Below are positions 9,138 to 19,157 of a stretch of DNA of 64,000 nucleotides, one piece after another. The stretch lies in NCBI RefSeq assembly GCF_030296755.1, contig NZ_AP027741.1:2905001-2969000 (forward strand), in the 5' to 3' direction. Every line of letters begins with the position of its first letter. Positions within the stretch are counted from its first letter, which is position 1. This stretch comes from Methylophaga marina. GTDB taxonomy: Bacteria > Pseudomonadota > Gammaproteobacteria > Nitrosococcales > Methylophagaceae. The notes under the pieces were generated by a model. The model worked only from the letters and a program-made list of their open reading frames with translations, did no database searches and was not told the DNA's origin. The position numbers were made by a program, and so were the translations under genes.

Positions 9138-11341
9138 ATGGCTAAACAACACAAGTTTACGGTAACAGCAGCAAGAGGTATGTTGCCACTGCTTGCGGAT
9201 GAACTAAAACAATTAGGTATCAAAAATACCAAGCAAGATCAGGGAAATATCCGTTTCACCGGCACGTTGGCTGACGCTTACATGGTCTGTTTATGGTCTC
9301 GTGTAGCCATCAGGGTATTATTACCTATTGCCCATTTGCATGCTGAGACACCAGAGCAGTTATACGAAGGGGTGAATGCACTTCCCTGGGAAGAACATAT
9401 CCACGAACTTGATAGCACCATTGCTGTTGATTTCAATAGTTTCCGGTCAAAAATAAAACACAGCCAATACGGTGCACAGCGCGTGAAAGATGCGATTGTC
9501 GATCGCTTTCGTACACTGTTTGGTCTGCGACCTTCGGTAGACTTATACCAGCCGGATGTGCGAATTAATGTCTACCTCAAACACAATCAAGCTACTGTGA
9601 GTATCGATTTATCCGGTGACAGCCTGCATAAGCGTGGTTATCGAGTCAGCAATACGACTGCACCATTAAAAGAGCATTTAGCTGCCGCTATTCTGCTCAG
9701 TGCGGAGTGGCAAAAATTAGCCAGGCAGGGTTGGGCATTAATTGATCCGATGTGTGGCTCTGGCACTTTTTTGATAGAAGCTGCCATGATAGCTGCCGAC
9801 ATCGCTCCCGGTATTTTGCGTGACTATTACGGGTTTACCGCCTGGAAACAACACGACAAAGATAGTTGGAAACAACTCAAAGCCGATGCCGAGCGAAGAA
9901 GACAGTCTGGCCTGGCCAGATGTCCAGTTATTGTCGGCGGAGATGCTGATGCGAGAGCCATTGAAGCGGCCAAAAATAATATTGCTGAAGCAGGATTACA
10001 TGACCGTATTCAGGTTAATCAGCGCGATTTAACTGAATGGCCGAAACTGGCTGCAGATTTACCTAAAGCAGGTTTGTTTGTGTGTAACCCTCCCTATGGT
10101 GAACGAATCGGTCGTGCTGATGAGTTACATTATCTGTATGAAAGCCTGGGCAATATTATTAATGAATCGTTTTCAGGCTGGCGAACTGCACTGATTACCG
10201 ATAATGCACAATTAGGTAAATTTACGGGCTTAACACTTTTCGACAGTGTGCCGTTTGATAATGGGCCAATTGCTTGTGATGTCCTGTTTTACCGTGCGCC
10301 ACGACCTGTTCGTTTTAATGAGTTAAGCTCAACGCCTACACAATTTGTGGACGAAGAGTTCGATGATAAAGAACATGCACCTGTTGAGATGACAGAGCAG
10401 GGAGCGATGTTTGCTAATCGCTTAAAGAAAAACAAAAAGCATCTGGCCAAATGGGCGCGTAAATCAGATATCAGTTGCTATCGTGTTTATGATGCTGACT
10501 TGCCTGATTATGCTTTGGCGATTGATCTTTATGACGAACATATCCATGTTCAGGAATATGCTCCCCCAAACAAATCGATCCTGAGAAAGCGATAGAGCGA
10601 CTACAGGAAGCCATGCAGATTATTCCTGAAGTATTCGAAGTCCCTGTTACTCAGGTGGCACTGAAAGTCAGGAAGAAACAACGTGGTAAAGAGCAGTACG
10701 AAGCTCAGGCAGCCAAAAATCAACGCATAGAAGTGCGTGAAAATGGACTGCGTTTTTGGGTCAACCTAACCGATTATTTAGATACAGGCTTGTTTTTGGA
10801 CCACCGTGATACCAGACAACTTGTGAGAGACTTAGCCAAAGGCAAAGACTTTCTCAACCTGTTCTCATATACCGGTTCAGCCAGTGTTTATGCGGCTGCA
10901 GGTCAAGCAAAATCAACGACCAGTGTCGATATGTCCAATACCTATTTGTCTTGGGCAGAAGATAATATGCATTTAAATGGTTTCGTCAGTGGACAACATC
11001 GATATGTTCGTGCGAACTGTATTGAGTGGTTGCAACAAGCGATAGAAGATGACAAACGTTATGGCCTGATTTTTCTGGACCCACCGACGTTTTCTAACTC
11101 AAGCCGTATGGAAGGCGTGTTTGATATTCAGCGTGATCATGTCGCGCTTATCAAACAAGCAGCGGCATTATTAACAATAGACGGCGAATTGATATTTTCG
11201 ACTAACCGTCGTGATTTTGAATTAGATACTGATGCTTTGAGTCAACTGACGATCGACGATATCAGCGTAACGACCATACCGCGTGATTTTGAGCGAAATA
11301 AAAAGATTCATCGATGCTGGCGAATCAAACTTGCCGTATGA
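9138..11341 (+). CDS. rlmL: 23S rRNA methyltransferase RlmKL, interrupted by a -1 frameshift
   Basis: Bifunctional enzyme that makes m2G2445 (RlmL half) and m7G2069 (RlmK half) in 23S rRNA. The first frame (9138-10595) has the THUMP domain, DPMCGSGTFLIEAA and the NPPYGER catalytic motif. The second (10613-11341) has LFLDHR, NLFSYTGSASVYAA and DPPTFSNS. The junction after VQEYAPP lies at five C (10563-10567). Six C would read straight through as APPKQIDPEKAIERLQ, which aligns with the E. coli linker, giving 734 residues (E. coli 702). The simplest reading is a sequencing undercall; a real split into two enzymes, as in some lineages, is less likely because the linker is preserved out of frame. 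Confidence 0.93.
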
Positions 11342-11343
11342 TT

Positions 11344-12099
11344 TTAGAATTCAGACAAGGTTTGTTTGATTTCTTGCCATAATTCAGCATACGCCTGACT
11401 GACGTTTGATTGTTTATCAAATGCCGGTAATGGTTGACGGTGATCCCCCATTCTTTCTACCACAGCAGCATAGGGGATCGCTGTTTTTAATCCATTTTTC
11501 AGCATCTTAGGTGGATGGGCAAGCATCACGCGATGCATACTTCTACGTCTGTCCACCATATTAAAAAAAGCATGTAGACGTTTAGGCTTTAATTTATGTT
11601 CTTTAAAGAAGTCACGGGTTTGCTCAAAAGTTCTTAACGACAGATGCGTCGGAATCAACGGTAGATACAAGGAATCAGCCGTAGCAAAAATCTGTTCTGT
11701 CAGTAGGGAAAAACTAGGCGGACAGTCCAAAATCATCAATGCATAATTTTCACTGAACGGTTCTACCAGTTTGGCAATCAGGTTCTGTTTACCCTGATCA
11801 CTTTGTTCGCTCAATTGCTTATCCAAGTGACGGAAAGAAAAGTCAGCGGGAATGATATCCAAGTGGTCAAACTCGGTCGTTCTGACCAAATCACCGATAG
11901 GCGTTTTGCCCGAGAGTAATTTTTTGGGTTTCGTTTCCGATTGAGCATCGGTATTCAACAGCCAGCTGGATGCGCCTTGTGGATCTAAGTCCCATATCAG
12001 TGTGGGGATACCTTCATTGGCGGCATGCCAGGCGATATTGACGGCGGACGTCGTTTTACCGACGCCGCCTTTCAGGTTGAAAAAAGCAATAGTTTCCAT
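11344..12099 (-). CDS. ParA/MinD-type ATPase
   Basis: 251-residue ATPase with the deviant Walker A motif KGGVGKTTS at residues 10-18, the DLDPQGASS segment and the DCPPSFSLL Walker B region. No ParB partner or parS-like repeat is visible here, so it is an orphan ParA-like protein, not an obvious plasmid or chromosome partition pair. It follows ppk by seven bases and is probably in the same transcript, which suggests a role in placing something linked to polyphosphate, but that is inference. Confidence 0.88.
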   Translation of the reverse strand: METIAFFNLKGGVGKTTSAVNIAWHAANEGIPTLIWDLDPQGASSWLLNTDAQSETKPKKLLSGKTPIGDLVRTTEFDHLDIIPADFSFRHLDKQLSEQSDQGKQNLIAKLVEPFSENYALMILDCPPSFSLLTEQIFATADSLYLPLIPTHLSLRTFEQTRDFFKEHKLKPKRLHAFFNMVDRRRSMHRVMLAHPPKMLKNGLKTAIPYAAVVERMGDHRQPLPAFDKQSNVSQAYAELWQEIKQTLSEF

Positions 12100-12106
12100 A
12101 ACGAGA

Positions 12107-14194
12107 TTAGAACGACTTGGCCATTTGCTCTAATAAGGTCGTTTGCGCAGAAATTGATGGGGCGTCATCTTCTTTTTCAACACGATGATAACGGCCATCA
12201 GCATTTAAAATCCACGCCTGTGAATTATCTGAAAGATAGATTTCCAAGTCGTCCAAAATGCGATTACGTAATTTCTTAGATTCAATCGGGAAGCAGGTTT
12301 CCACGCGACGTAATAAATTCCGTTTCATTAAATCGGCGCTGCCAGCCCAGATTTCAGGTGAACCTTGATTTTCAAAGTAGAAAACCCGCGTATGCTCCAG
12401 GAAACGTCCGATAATACTTCTGACCTGAATATTGTCAGACAAGCCTTCAACTCCAGGTTTGAGACAGCAGATACCACGGACGATTAAATCGACTTTTACC
12501 CCAGCCATTGATGCACGGTAGAACGCCTGAATCATTTCCTGCTCAACAACCGCGTTGACTTTTACAATGATTCTGGCCGGTTTGCCAGCCTTGGCAGATT
12601 CGATTTCTTTTTCAATTTTGGCCAGTAAGCCTTCATGCAAGGTAAAGGGGGCATGCAGCAGTTTATGCATTTGCGGAATCTTACCGAGGCTGGTGAGCTG
12701 AATAAACAGATTGTTTACATCTTCACCAATTTGTTTATCAGAGGTCAGTAAACCGTAATCGGTATAAATGCGTGAGGTACTGCGGTGATAGTTACCGGTA
12801 CCTAGGTGAACGTAGCGACGTAACTTACCATTTTCTCGTCTTAGAATAAGCAGCATTTTGGCATGTGTTTTATAACCCACAATGCCATACACCACATGGG
12901 CGCCAGCTTCCTGTAGGCGAGATGCCAGCGCGACGTTGGCTTCTTCATCAAAGCGAGCGCGTAACTCCACCACAACCGTGACTTCTTTCCCCGCCTGAGC
13001 CGCACTGACCAAGGCATCCACGATCGGTGATTTAGCACCTGTACGGTAGAGGGTTTGTTTGATTGCAAGCACGCTGGTGTCCGCCGCTGCTTGACGAATC
13101 ATGTCGATGATGGGGGTAAACGATTGGTAAGGATGGTGCAAAAGCATATCTTGTTTACGCAGCGCATCAAAGATATCGACATCCAGAGTTAAGCCGCTTG
13201 GCCGACCTTGTGTGAATGGTCTGAATTTCAGATCAGGTCTATCAACTAATGAGCAGACAGTTTGAATTCGACTCAAATTGACAGGACCATTCACCAGGTA
13301 GACATTATCACGCTCCATCGCACATTCATTACGCAGGAATTCCACCATATCTTCCGGACAGTTGTGTGCAATTTCTAAACGAACTTCATCACCGTAGTTA
13401 CGCTGGGTGAGTTCGTCAGCAATGGTGGCCAGCAGGTCACTGGTTTCTTCTGTATCAATGGCTAAATCACTGTTACGTGTGACACGGAACTGGAAACAGC
13501 CTTTTATTTTCATGCCAAAAAATAAATCTTCAGCAAAGGCATGGATGATGGATGACAGGAAAACGAACTTATATTCGCCTTCAGCATGCATTTCAGCTGG
13601 GAGCTGGATCACACGTGGCAGTGCACGAGGTGCTTGCAAGATGGCATATCCACGGTCACGGCCAAATGCATCTTTACCCACCAGTGACACAATAAAATTC
13701 AAACTCTTGTTGAGTAAGCGAGGGAAGGGGTGTGCTGAGTCCAGCCCCATTGGGCTGAGAATCGGCAAAATTTCTTCCTGAAAGTAGTTTTTCAGCCAGG
13801 CATTATGCTCATCTGTCCATTGTGAACGTGGTAGAACCTGAATCGATTCCTTTTCTAATTCTGGCAAAAGCACTTCATTGAGCACACGATATTGCTCTTC
13901 AACCAGCTCATGCGCGCGCTGGTTGATTAATTTGAGGCATTCCTGAGCCGTGATTTGATCGGATTCGATGTAGGGATCACCAATTTCAATCTGCTGAATC
14001 AAACCAGCAACACGTACTTCAAAAAACTCGTCCAGATTGGTGCTGGAGATACACAAATAATTGAGACGTTCCAGCAAAGGCACATTGGTATCAAGTGCTT
14101 GCTGCAAAACACGCCAGTTGAATTCGAGTAAACTTAATTCACGGTTGATGTAAAGAGCCGGGTTATTTAAATCGAGAGTGTTTTCTTCAGTCAT
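12107..14194 (-). CDS. ppk1: Polyphosphate kinase 1
   Basis: Makes long-chain polyphosphate from ATP reversibly. 695 residues, full length. It has the N-terminal FNWRVLQQA segment, the KTHAKMLLI motif carrying the histidine that is autophosphorylated, HLGTGNYHRSTSRIYTD with the second conserved histidine, and the C-terminal SADLMKRNL motif. The start is an ATG with no close upstream gene; the promoter should lie in 14195-14262. No exopolyphosphatase gene is adjacent. Confidence 0.97.
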   Translation of the reverse strand: MTEENTLDLNNPALYINRELSLLEFNWRVLQQALDTNVPLLERLNYLCISSTNLDEFFEVRVAGLIQQIEIGDPYIESDQITAQECLKLINQRAHELVEEQYRVLNEVLLPELEKESIQVLPRSQWTDEHNAWLKNYFQEEILPILSPMGLDSAHPFPRLLNKSLNFIVSLVGKDAFGRDRGYAILQAPRALPRVIQLPAEMHAEGEYKFVFLSSIIHAFAEDLFFGMKIKGCFQFRVTRNSDLAIDTEETSDLLATIADELTQRNYGDEVRLEIAHNCPEDMVEFLRNECAMERDNVYLVNGPVNLSRIQTVCSLVDRPDLKFRPFTQGRPSGLTLDVDIFDALRKQDMLLHHPYQSFTPIIDMIRQAAADTSVLAIKQTLYRTGAKSPIVDALVSAAQAGKEVTVVVELRARFDEEANVALASRLQEAGAHVVYGIVGYKTHAKMLLILRRENGKLRRYVHLGTGNYHRSTSRIYTDYGLLTSDKQIGEDVNNLFIQLTSLGKIPQMHKLLHAPFTLHEGLLAKIEKEIESAKAGKPARIIVKVNAVVEQEMIQAFYRASMAGVKVDLIVRGICCLKPGVEGLSDNIQVRSIIGRFLEHTRVFYFENQGSPEIWAGSADLMKRNLLRRVETCFPIESKKLRNRILDDLEIYLSDNSQAWILNADGRYHRVEKEDDAPSISAQTTLLEQMAKSF

Positions 14195-14262
14195 ATTGCC
14201 TTTGCAGATCGTTATTACACAGATTTTTTTATAATAATGCAGTTTTATGACAATGCGATGAA

Positions 14263-14742
14263 TTACCAGCGGTATTTGTCATACATTTCCGGATTTGCCC
14301 AAAAACGACTATTCAGCCAATCTCGTTTGGGCTGGTAGTTTTCTATTGCATAACTGAAGATACGCAAACCTTCTTCTGTTCCCGCAATATGCTTAAATCC
14401 CATCGCCAGGTAATCAGTAAATTGCCATTGGTTGTTTGTCGCTAATTCAGTGTGGCTAATCAGAATAACATGAGGCGCATATTGATTCTTGATTGTGCCA
14501 AGCCACGCCTGAGCAGCAGGTTTGTCGATGGACTCCGTTAAATGACTGATAACAGCCAAGTCTACCGCTTCGATATGTTGAAGTTGCTGCTGTGTAAACG
14601 GTGTCGCGAGATGCTGCAATCTAGTATCATTATCGGTTTGCAGACAACTTGCTGCTGTCTCTCCAGCCGTTAAAATCGTTTTAGGATTAAACTGCTCGAT
14701 GAGAGGTGTCAGTAAGCTGGATAGGGCGATTGAATCAGTCAT
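14263..14742 (-). CDS. DUF6231-like conserved protein
   Basis: 159 residues. It resembles a methyltransferase-fold remnant: PKTILTAGE near the start and VDLAVISHL in the middle. It ends in [19 protein letters not shown], a tail I recognise from DUF6231 proteins of pseudomonads and relatives. No SAM-binding glycine loop of normal form is visible, so it may be non-catalytic. Its ATG overlaps the ATG of the divergent cysteine-cluster gene (TCATGA at 14739-14744). Confidence 0.75.
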   Translation of the reverse strand: MTDSIALSSLLTPLIEQFNPKTILTAGETAASCLQTDNDTRLQHLATPFTQQQLQHIEAVDLAVISHLTESIDKPAAQAWLGTIKNQYAPHVILISHTELATNNQWQFTDYLAMGFKHIAGTEEGLRIFSYAIENYQPKRDWLNSRFWANPEMYDKYRW

Positions 14743-15202
14743 GACTAAGCAGGATAAAACATCTACTGAGTTCTGGAAACATAAACGTCTCAGTCAGATG
14801 ACACACGATGAATGGGAAAGCCTGTGTGATGGCTGTGGACGTTGTTGTCTTCATAAACTAGAAGATGAAGATGATGGGCGCATGTATTACACCAAAGCCG
14901 CCTGTTCTTTATTAGATATCAACAGCTGTCGATGCAAAGACTACGATAATCGTCAAACCATCGTCCCTGACTGTATTCAATTAAGTATTGAAAACGCGCA
15001 TTATTTCGATTGGTTACCCGCGACTTGTGCCTATCGTCTCTTAGCAGAAGGCGAAGATTTACCCGAGTGGCATCCTCTTATAACAGGTAACCCAGACAGT
15101 GTTCACCAAGCCGGCATCTCAGTTCGTGAAATTGCACAGCCAGAAGATGATGTAGAAGAGTTAACCGAAGCCATCATTTCGCTGAGTTACGAGGCTGACT
15201 AG
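14741..15202 (+). CDS. YcgN-type cysteine-cluster protein (UPF0260)
   Basis: 153 residues, the same length as E. coli YcgN and closely similar: [30 protein letters not shown], then CSLLD..SCRCKDY, PDC and the [10 protein letters not shown] block. The cysteines CxxCxxCC plus CxCxxY probably bind an Fe-S cluster or zinc. The function is unknown. The start at 14741 is chosen by family length; an in-frame ATG at 14699 would extend it but lies inside the divergent gene. No good ribosome site is seen. Confidence 0.88.
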   Translation: MTKQDKTSTEFWKHKRLSQMTHDEWESLCDGCGRCCLHKLEDEDDGRMYYTKAACSLLDINSCRCKDYDNRQTIVPDCIQLSIENAHYFDWLPATCAYRLLAEGEDLPEWHPLITGNPDSVHQAGISVREIAQPEDDVEELTEAIISLSYEAD

Positions 15203-15206
15203 TTAA

Positions 15207-15611
15207 ATGACACCACAAGAGAGCCGAGAGTTTACAGCCAGATTAGAGCAAGCAGCCATCCTGCTGCTTGAAATGGAGATTTACCGTAAACCTGATGATC
15301 TGGCTCGCCGATTTGGTCTCCCTGTTCCTGTTGTGCGTTACTGGTGGCGACAAACTGATCAGAAAACGCATCCGGTTGACCAGAACCAGTTAGCACCTCG
15401 AGAAGTGAAAGTGATTCGAAAAGCATCACAAACATTAGAAGGCTGGGAAAAAGTAAAACGTTATCGACCAGAATGCGGTGCGCGCCTGCCAGGTGGTAAG
15501 CGTTGCAAACGATCTGTCGCCATCCGTTCACCTGAAGGCTGGGGGATGGGCGCACTCGCTGATCGCTGTCGTTTACATGGTGGTTTATCGAAACGGCCCA
15601 GAAAAAAGTGA
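15207..15611 (+). CDS. Small protein with CGAR...HGG zinc-like motif
   Basis: 134 residues, not recognised as a named family. The N-terminal half is helical and contains DDLARRFGLPVPVVRYWWRQTDQ, which looks like a helix-turn-helix. The C-terminal half has CGARLPGGKRCKRSV...DRCRLHGG, a Cys-Cys-Cys-His pattern resembling the short HGG-type motif found in phage and plasmid DNA-binding proteins. The very basic end (SKRPRKK) supports nucleic-acid binding. It starts four bases after the YcgN-type gene and is probably co-transcribed. Confidence 0.7.
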   Translation: MTPQESREFTARLEQAAILLLEMEIYRKPDDLARRFGLPVPVVRYWWRQTDQKTHPVDQNQLAPREVKVIRKASQTLEGWEKVKRYRPECGARLPGGKRCKRSVAIRSPEGWGMGALADRCRLHGGLSKRPRKK

Positions 15612-15670
15612 AAGAGGATGACGAGCTGTTATAAGCTAAACCGAACTCATCAACCCTCGTTCTGCAATCT

Positions 15671-16126
15671 ATGATAGATAATACGGAAGTTCTTAAACAA
15701 CTCTACACGCTGTCTCAGGCAGAGCAGACGGGGACTTTCTTTATTACCACAATACAAAATCGTGCCTGTCATATCTTGCTTGAACAAGGCAGGGTAGTGG
15801 CTTTATCTCATGGTCCTCATCGTGGTGAACAAGTATTAGAACATTGGTCTGAGATGGAGGTAGAGCGTTATTCGTTTAAACCAAACGTCAAGATGCCATT
15901 GGCTGGCCGTAGTTTTCTTGATGATGACACCAATATATTTCGTTTCTTAAATGTATCATTTGACTCTGAGCGTGACGATGTGCCTCACTCGGTTTCAGCC
16001 AGTAAAAAACGCATCTATCGCGGCGTTGAAATTGAGGAAAATGGACGAACTGCAGCGTCACAAACACCATCGCCGAAAGTCAAAAAGCCATTGCGAATCT
16101 ACCGTGGTCAGGTAATTGATGATTAA
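15671..16126 (+). CDS. Hypothetical protein with a duplicated RIYRG element
   Basis: 151 residues, no signal peptide or membrane segment. Residues 1-75 (LSQAEQTGTFFI..ILLEQGRVVAL) look like the DUF4388-type domain, in which a small beta-rich unit reports 'effector' output in signalling proteins; this is a loose resemblance. The C-terminal part contains KRIYRGVEIEENG and LRIYRGQVIDD, a short repeated element separated by a low-complexity proline/serine linker. The function is unknown. Confidence 0.65.
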   Translation: MIDNTEVLKQLYTLSQAEQTGTFFITTIQNRACHILLEQGRVVALSHGPHRGEQVLEHWSEMEVERYSFKPNVKMPLAGRSFLDDDTNIFRFLNVSFDSERDDVPHSVSASKKRIYRGVEIEENGRTAASQTPSPKVKKPLRIYRGQVIDD

Positions 16127-16203
16127 CATCAGTAACAAGCCCGCTTGAAAAATCGGTATCATAAGCCAATCTTTTATTAATCCCATGCAATGTGACGTTG
16201 ATT

Positions 16204-17496
16204 ATGAAATATACGCCAAGCGATTTTAACCAGGGTTTATGCCAATTCCTCGATGCTTCACCGACCCCGTACCATGCAGTAGCTTCTCTGCAGACATTAT
16301 TAGAAGATAAGGGCTTTGAGCAGCTTCATGAAGCCGATAGTTGGGGACAGTTAAATGCAGGCCATTATTTTGTTATTCGTGAGGCTTCGATTATTGCATT
16401 CACCTTAACTGGGGATGATTTAAGCAATACGGGGATTCGTATGGTGGGAGCACATACGGATAGCCCATGCCTGAAAGTGAAACCTAAGCCAGAAAAAGTG
16501 CAACAAAGCCTGTTTCAGCTTGGTGTTGAAGTGTATGGCGGTGCCTTATTAAACCCATGGTTTGATCGTGACTTGTCACTTGCTGGCAGAGTGAGTTATG
16601 AGGATCCACAAGGCCAAATTGCTCAAGTCATTATCGATTTCAAAGACCCTATTGCCACTATCCCCAGTCTGGCCATTCATCTGGACAGAGAGGCGAATCA
16701 AAATCGCAGTATCAACCCGCAATTGCATCTGCCCCCGATTCTTGCTCAGATGGATGACGGAGATAAACTTGATTTCCGGGCGTTATTAGAACAGCAATGC
16801 CGACAGCAGCATCCTGAGATCAACATCGGTCGGGTGTTGGATTATGAAATGTGTTTTTATGACACGCAAAAAGCAGCAGTAATGGGCTTGTCTGCAGATT
16901 TTATAACAAGCGCCAGACTGGATAACTTACTGAGCTGTTATGTGGGGTTGCAGTCTTTACTTGCTGCAGACAATACAAGATCGGCATTACTGGTATGTAA
17001 TGATCATGAAGAGGTTGGTAGTCAATCTGTTTCTGGCGCACAGGGCACTTTCCTGCAAGCCGTATTACAGCGACTCGTCGATGGCAATGAAGCGTATCAG
17101 CGTATGGTCGAACAGTCGTTGATGATTTCAGCGGATAATGCCCATGCCATTCATCCTAACTATGCAGATAAACATGATGCTGAACATGGTCCTTTACTAA
17201 ACAAAGGACCGGTTATTAAAACCAATGCCAACCAGCGTTATGCTACCAGTAGCCAGACCAGCGCCTTATTCAGACAATTATGCGAGCAGAATGATGTACC
17301 GGTTCAAGATTTTGTGGTCAGAACAGATATGGCTTGTGGGAGTACCATTGGCCCTATTACTTCATCTCATATCGGTGTGAAAACGATCGATATTGGTTTG
17401 CCAACATTTGCCATGCATTCCATTCGCGAATTAGCAGGTAGTCAGGATGCGGTGATGCTACATAAAGTATTGACCGCCTATTTCAATCAAAAATAA
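16204..17496 (+). CDS. apeB: M18-family aminopeptidase
   Basis: Cytosolic zinc aminopeptidase of the M18 (ApeB/aspartyl aminopeptidase) family, about 430 residues, full length. It shows [12 protein letters not shown] (metal-binding His-Asp), the [20 protein letters not shown] block, [14 protein letters not shown] (Asp bridging the two metals), NDHEEVGS (catalytic glutamates), [13 protein letters not shown] and the [12 protein letters not shown] end motif with the last metal-binding His. ATG at 16204 is preferred over GTG at 16192 because it matches the family N-terminus ([16 protein letters not shown]). Confidence 0.95.
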   Translation: MKYTPSDFNQGLCQFLDASPTPYHAVASLQTLLEDKGFEQLHEADSWGQLNAGHYFVIREASIIAFTLTGDDLSNTGIRMVGAHTDSPCLKVKPKPEKVQQSLFQLGVEVYGGALLNPWFDRDLSLAGRVSYEDPQGQIAQVIIDFKDPIATIPSLAIHLDREANQNRSINPQLHLPPILAQMDDGDKLDFRALLEQQCRQQHPEINIGRVLDYEMCFYDTQKAAVMGLSADFITSARLDNLLSCYVGLQSLLAADNTRSALLVCNDHEEVGSQSVSGAQGTFLQAVLQRLVDGNEAYQRMVEQSLMISADNAHAIHPNYADKHDAEHGPLLNKGPVIKTNANQRYATSSQTSALFRQLCEQNDVPVQDFVVRTDMACGSTIGPITSSHIGVKTIDIGLPTFAMHSIRELAGSQDAVMLHKVLTAYFNQK

Positions 17497-17515
17497 TTGA
17501 GGAGTTTTTATCCAT

Positions 17516-17800
17516 ATGGCTGAGACAGTGGACGAATTAACCGTTGAATACCATGAAGGTGACACGATGACGGTTAAAGAGCTAGACAAAGTGATTCTGA
17601 CAAAAGGCGCATGGGCAACAGTAATGTTCCGTTATCAGGATCTTGATCGTAAAACCGGTGACTTTGGTCCTGATAAATACACCATTCGTCGTTATCAAAA
17701 ACGCAATGGCGAGTACAGCCAGCGTTCTAAATTTAATATTTCAAGCCGTGACCAAGCCTCACAAATTATCAACACACTCACTAAATGGACCGATGAATAA
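17516..17800 (+). CDS. Small conserved hypothetical protein
   Basis: 94 residues, soluble and charged, with the core VILTKGAWATVMFRYQDLDRKTGDFGPDKYTIRRYQKRNGEY. I know similar small proteins in gammaproteobacteria without an assigned function. A GAGGAG box precedes the ATG. It overlaps the DUF445 gene start by eight bases, so translation of the two is probably coupled. Confidence 0.75.
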   Translation: MAETVDELTVEYHEGDTMTVKELDKVILTKGAWATVMFRYQDLDRKTGDFGPDKYTIRRYQKRNGEYSQRSKFNISSRDQASQIINTLTKWTDE

Positions 17801-18515
17801 GAGTTTAATAACCCACTTGGTAGCAGCCACATTTGTTGCTACCGGATTATTTATTGATTCAAACGCCTCAAAGGCGGTTCTGGCTACCGGCTTGTTTGCA
17901 CTGGCCGGTAGTCTGACAAACTGGATAGCCATTCATATGCTATTCGAGAAAGTACCGGGATTGTATGGTTCTGGTGTCGTGGTAGAGCGTTTTGCTGAGT
18001 TTAAGGCCGGTATTCATAAGCTGGTCATGCAACAGTTTTTTAGCAAAGAAAATGTCGATAGATTTCTGGCTGAACTGGTCGCTGATAATGCGCAACACCC
18101 GCTGGATTTCTCGGATGTTATTGAGAATACGGATTTAGAACCCGTCTACGATAGTCTGGTTGCGACGATTATGGAGTCGTCTTTTGGCAGCATGCTCTCT
18201 ATGTTTGGTGGTAAGTCTGCACTCGAACCCCTGCGTGAGCCGTTTATTAAAAAAATGACACGTTCTTTGGATGATATTGCTCACAGTGACTCATTTCAGC
18301 AAAGTATTCGTTCAAAACTCAACAGCCATGCCGTGTTTGATGATATCCATATGCAAATCGAACATATAGTGGAATCACGTCTTGATGAACTCACGCCGCT
18401 AATGGTGAAGAATATGGTTCAAGACATGATACGCACTCATTTAGGCTGGCTAGTGGTCTGGGGTGGGGTGTTTGGCGGCTTGATTGGTTTTATTACCAGC
18501 TTTTTACCGATTTAG
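17793..18515 (+). CDS. DUF445-family membrane protein
   Basis: 240 residues. Two hydrophobic stretches lie at the N-terminus (LITHLVAATFVATGLF and AVLATGLFALAGSLTNWIAIHMLF, the latter carrying the DUF445 signature TNWxAxxMLF). A long helical middle region follows, and a C-terminal membrane helix (VWGGVFGGLIGFITSF). The family is of unknown function. ATG at 17793 is chosen because it overlaps the previous stop and gives the normal family N-terminus; the reading frame is open further upstream but inside the previous gene. Confidence 0.85.
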   Translation: MNKSLITHLVAATFVATGLFIDSNASKAVLATGLFALAGSLTNWIAIHMLFEKVPGLYGSGVVVERFAEFKAGIHKLVMQQFFSKENVDRFLAELVADNAQHPLDFSDVIENTDLEPVYDSLVATIMESSFGSMLSMFGGKSALEPLREPFIKKMTRSLDDIAHSDSFQQSIRSKLNSHAVFDDIHMQIEHIVESRLDELTPLMVKNMVQDMIRTHLGWLVVWGGVFGGLIGFITSFLPI

Positions 18516-19157
18516 ATGACGGTTTCCTGTCCACTCTGCCAACATCAGGCCAGGGTGTTTTATCAGTTCAAACACCGTTTATATCATCAGTGTGATTTTT
18601 GTTATGGCGTGTTTATGGATCCGGCCTTATGGCCGGATCGCCAAGCAGAACAGAGCCGTTATCTGGAACATTTAAATGATGTAGAAGATAAACGCTTTCA
18701 ACACTTTGTTTCTCCGATTACCCAAGCTGTTCAACAGTTTTTTAAATCGCATCATCAGGGGCTTGATTTCGGTGCAGGACATGCACCGGTGATTACACAT
18801 GTCTTAAATCAGTCAGGTTTCACCATTGCAGCCTATGACCCGTTATTTTTTAATTATGATGAGCTGTTGAAGCAACAATACGACTATATTTGCAGCTGTG
18901 AAGTCATCGAGCATTTCCATCAACCGGCAAACAGTTTTGCTCTGCTCAGAGATTGTTTAAAACCAGGCGGGCGACTATTTTGTATGACGGAGATCTATCA
19001 TGAGGCGATCGATTTTCATCGCTGGAATTATAAGAATGATCCGACGCATGTATTCATGTATCACCGTAACACAGTGAGCTATATTGCTGATAACTATCAC
19101 TTTAATAAGCCATATATTGATGGGAGACTGATTGTGTTAGAGGCTAATAGTCGCTAA
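18516..19157 (+). CDS. Class I SAM-dependent methyltransferase with N-terminal zinc ribbon
   Basis: 213 residues. The N-terminus has CPLC...HQCDFC, a probable zinc-binding knuckle. The SAM fold follows: GLDFGAGHAPVITHVL (motif I), then DYICSCEVIEHFHQP and LKPGGRLFCMTE. The pattern is that of a hypomethylase/UbiE-like Methyltransf_23 protein; the substrate is unknown. The start codon follows the DUF445 stop directly. Its last 14 bases overlap the convergent YigZ gene. Confidence 0.85.
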   Translation: MTVSCPLCQHQARVFYQFKHRLYHQCDFCYGVFMDPALWPDRQAEQSRYLEHLNDVEDKRFQHFVSPITQAVQQFFKSHHQGLDFGAGHAPVITHVLNQSGFTIAAYDPLFFNYDELLKQQYDYICSCEVIEHFHQPANSFALLRDCLKPGGRLFCMTEIYHEAIDFHRWNYKNDPTHVFMYHRNTVSYIADNYHFNKPYIDGRLIVLEANSR

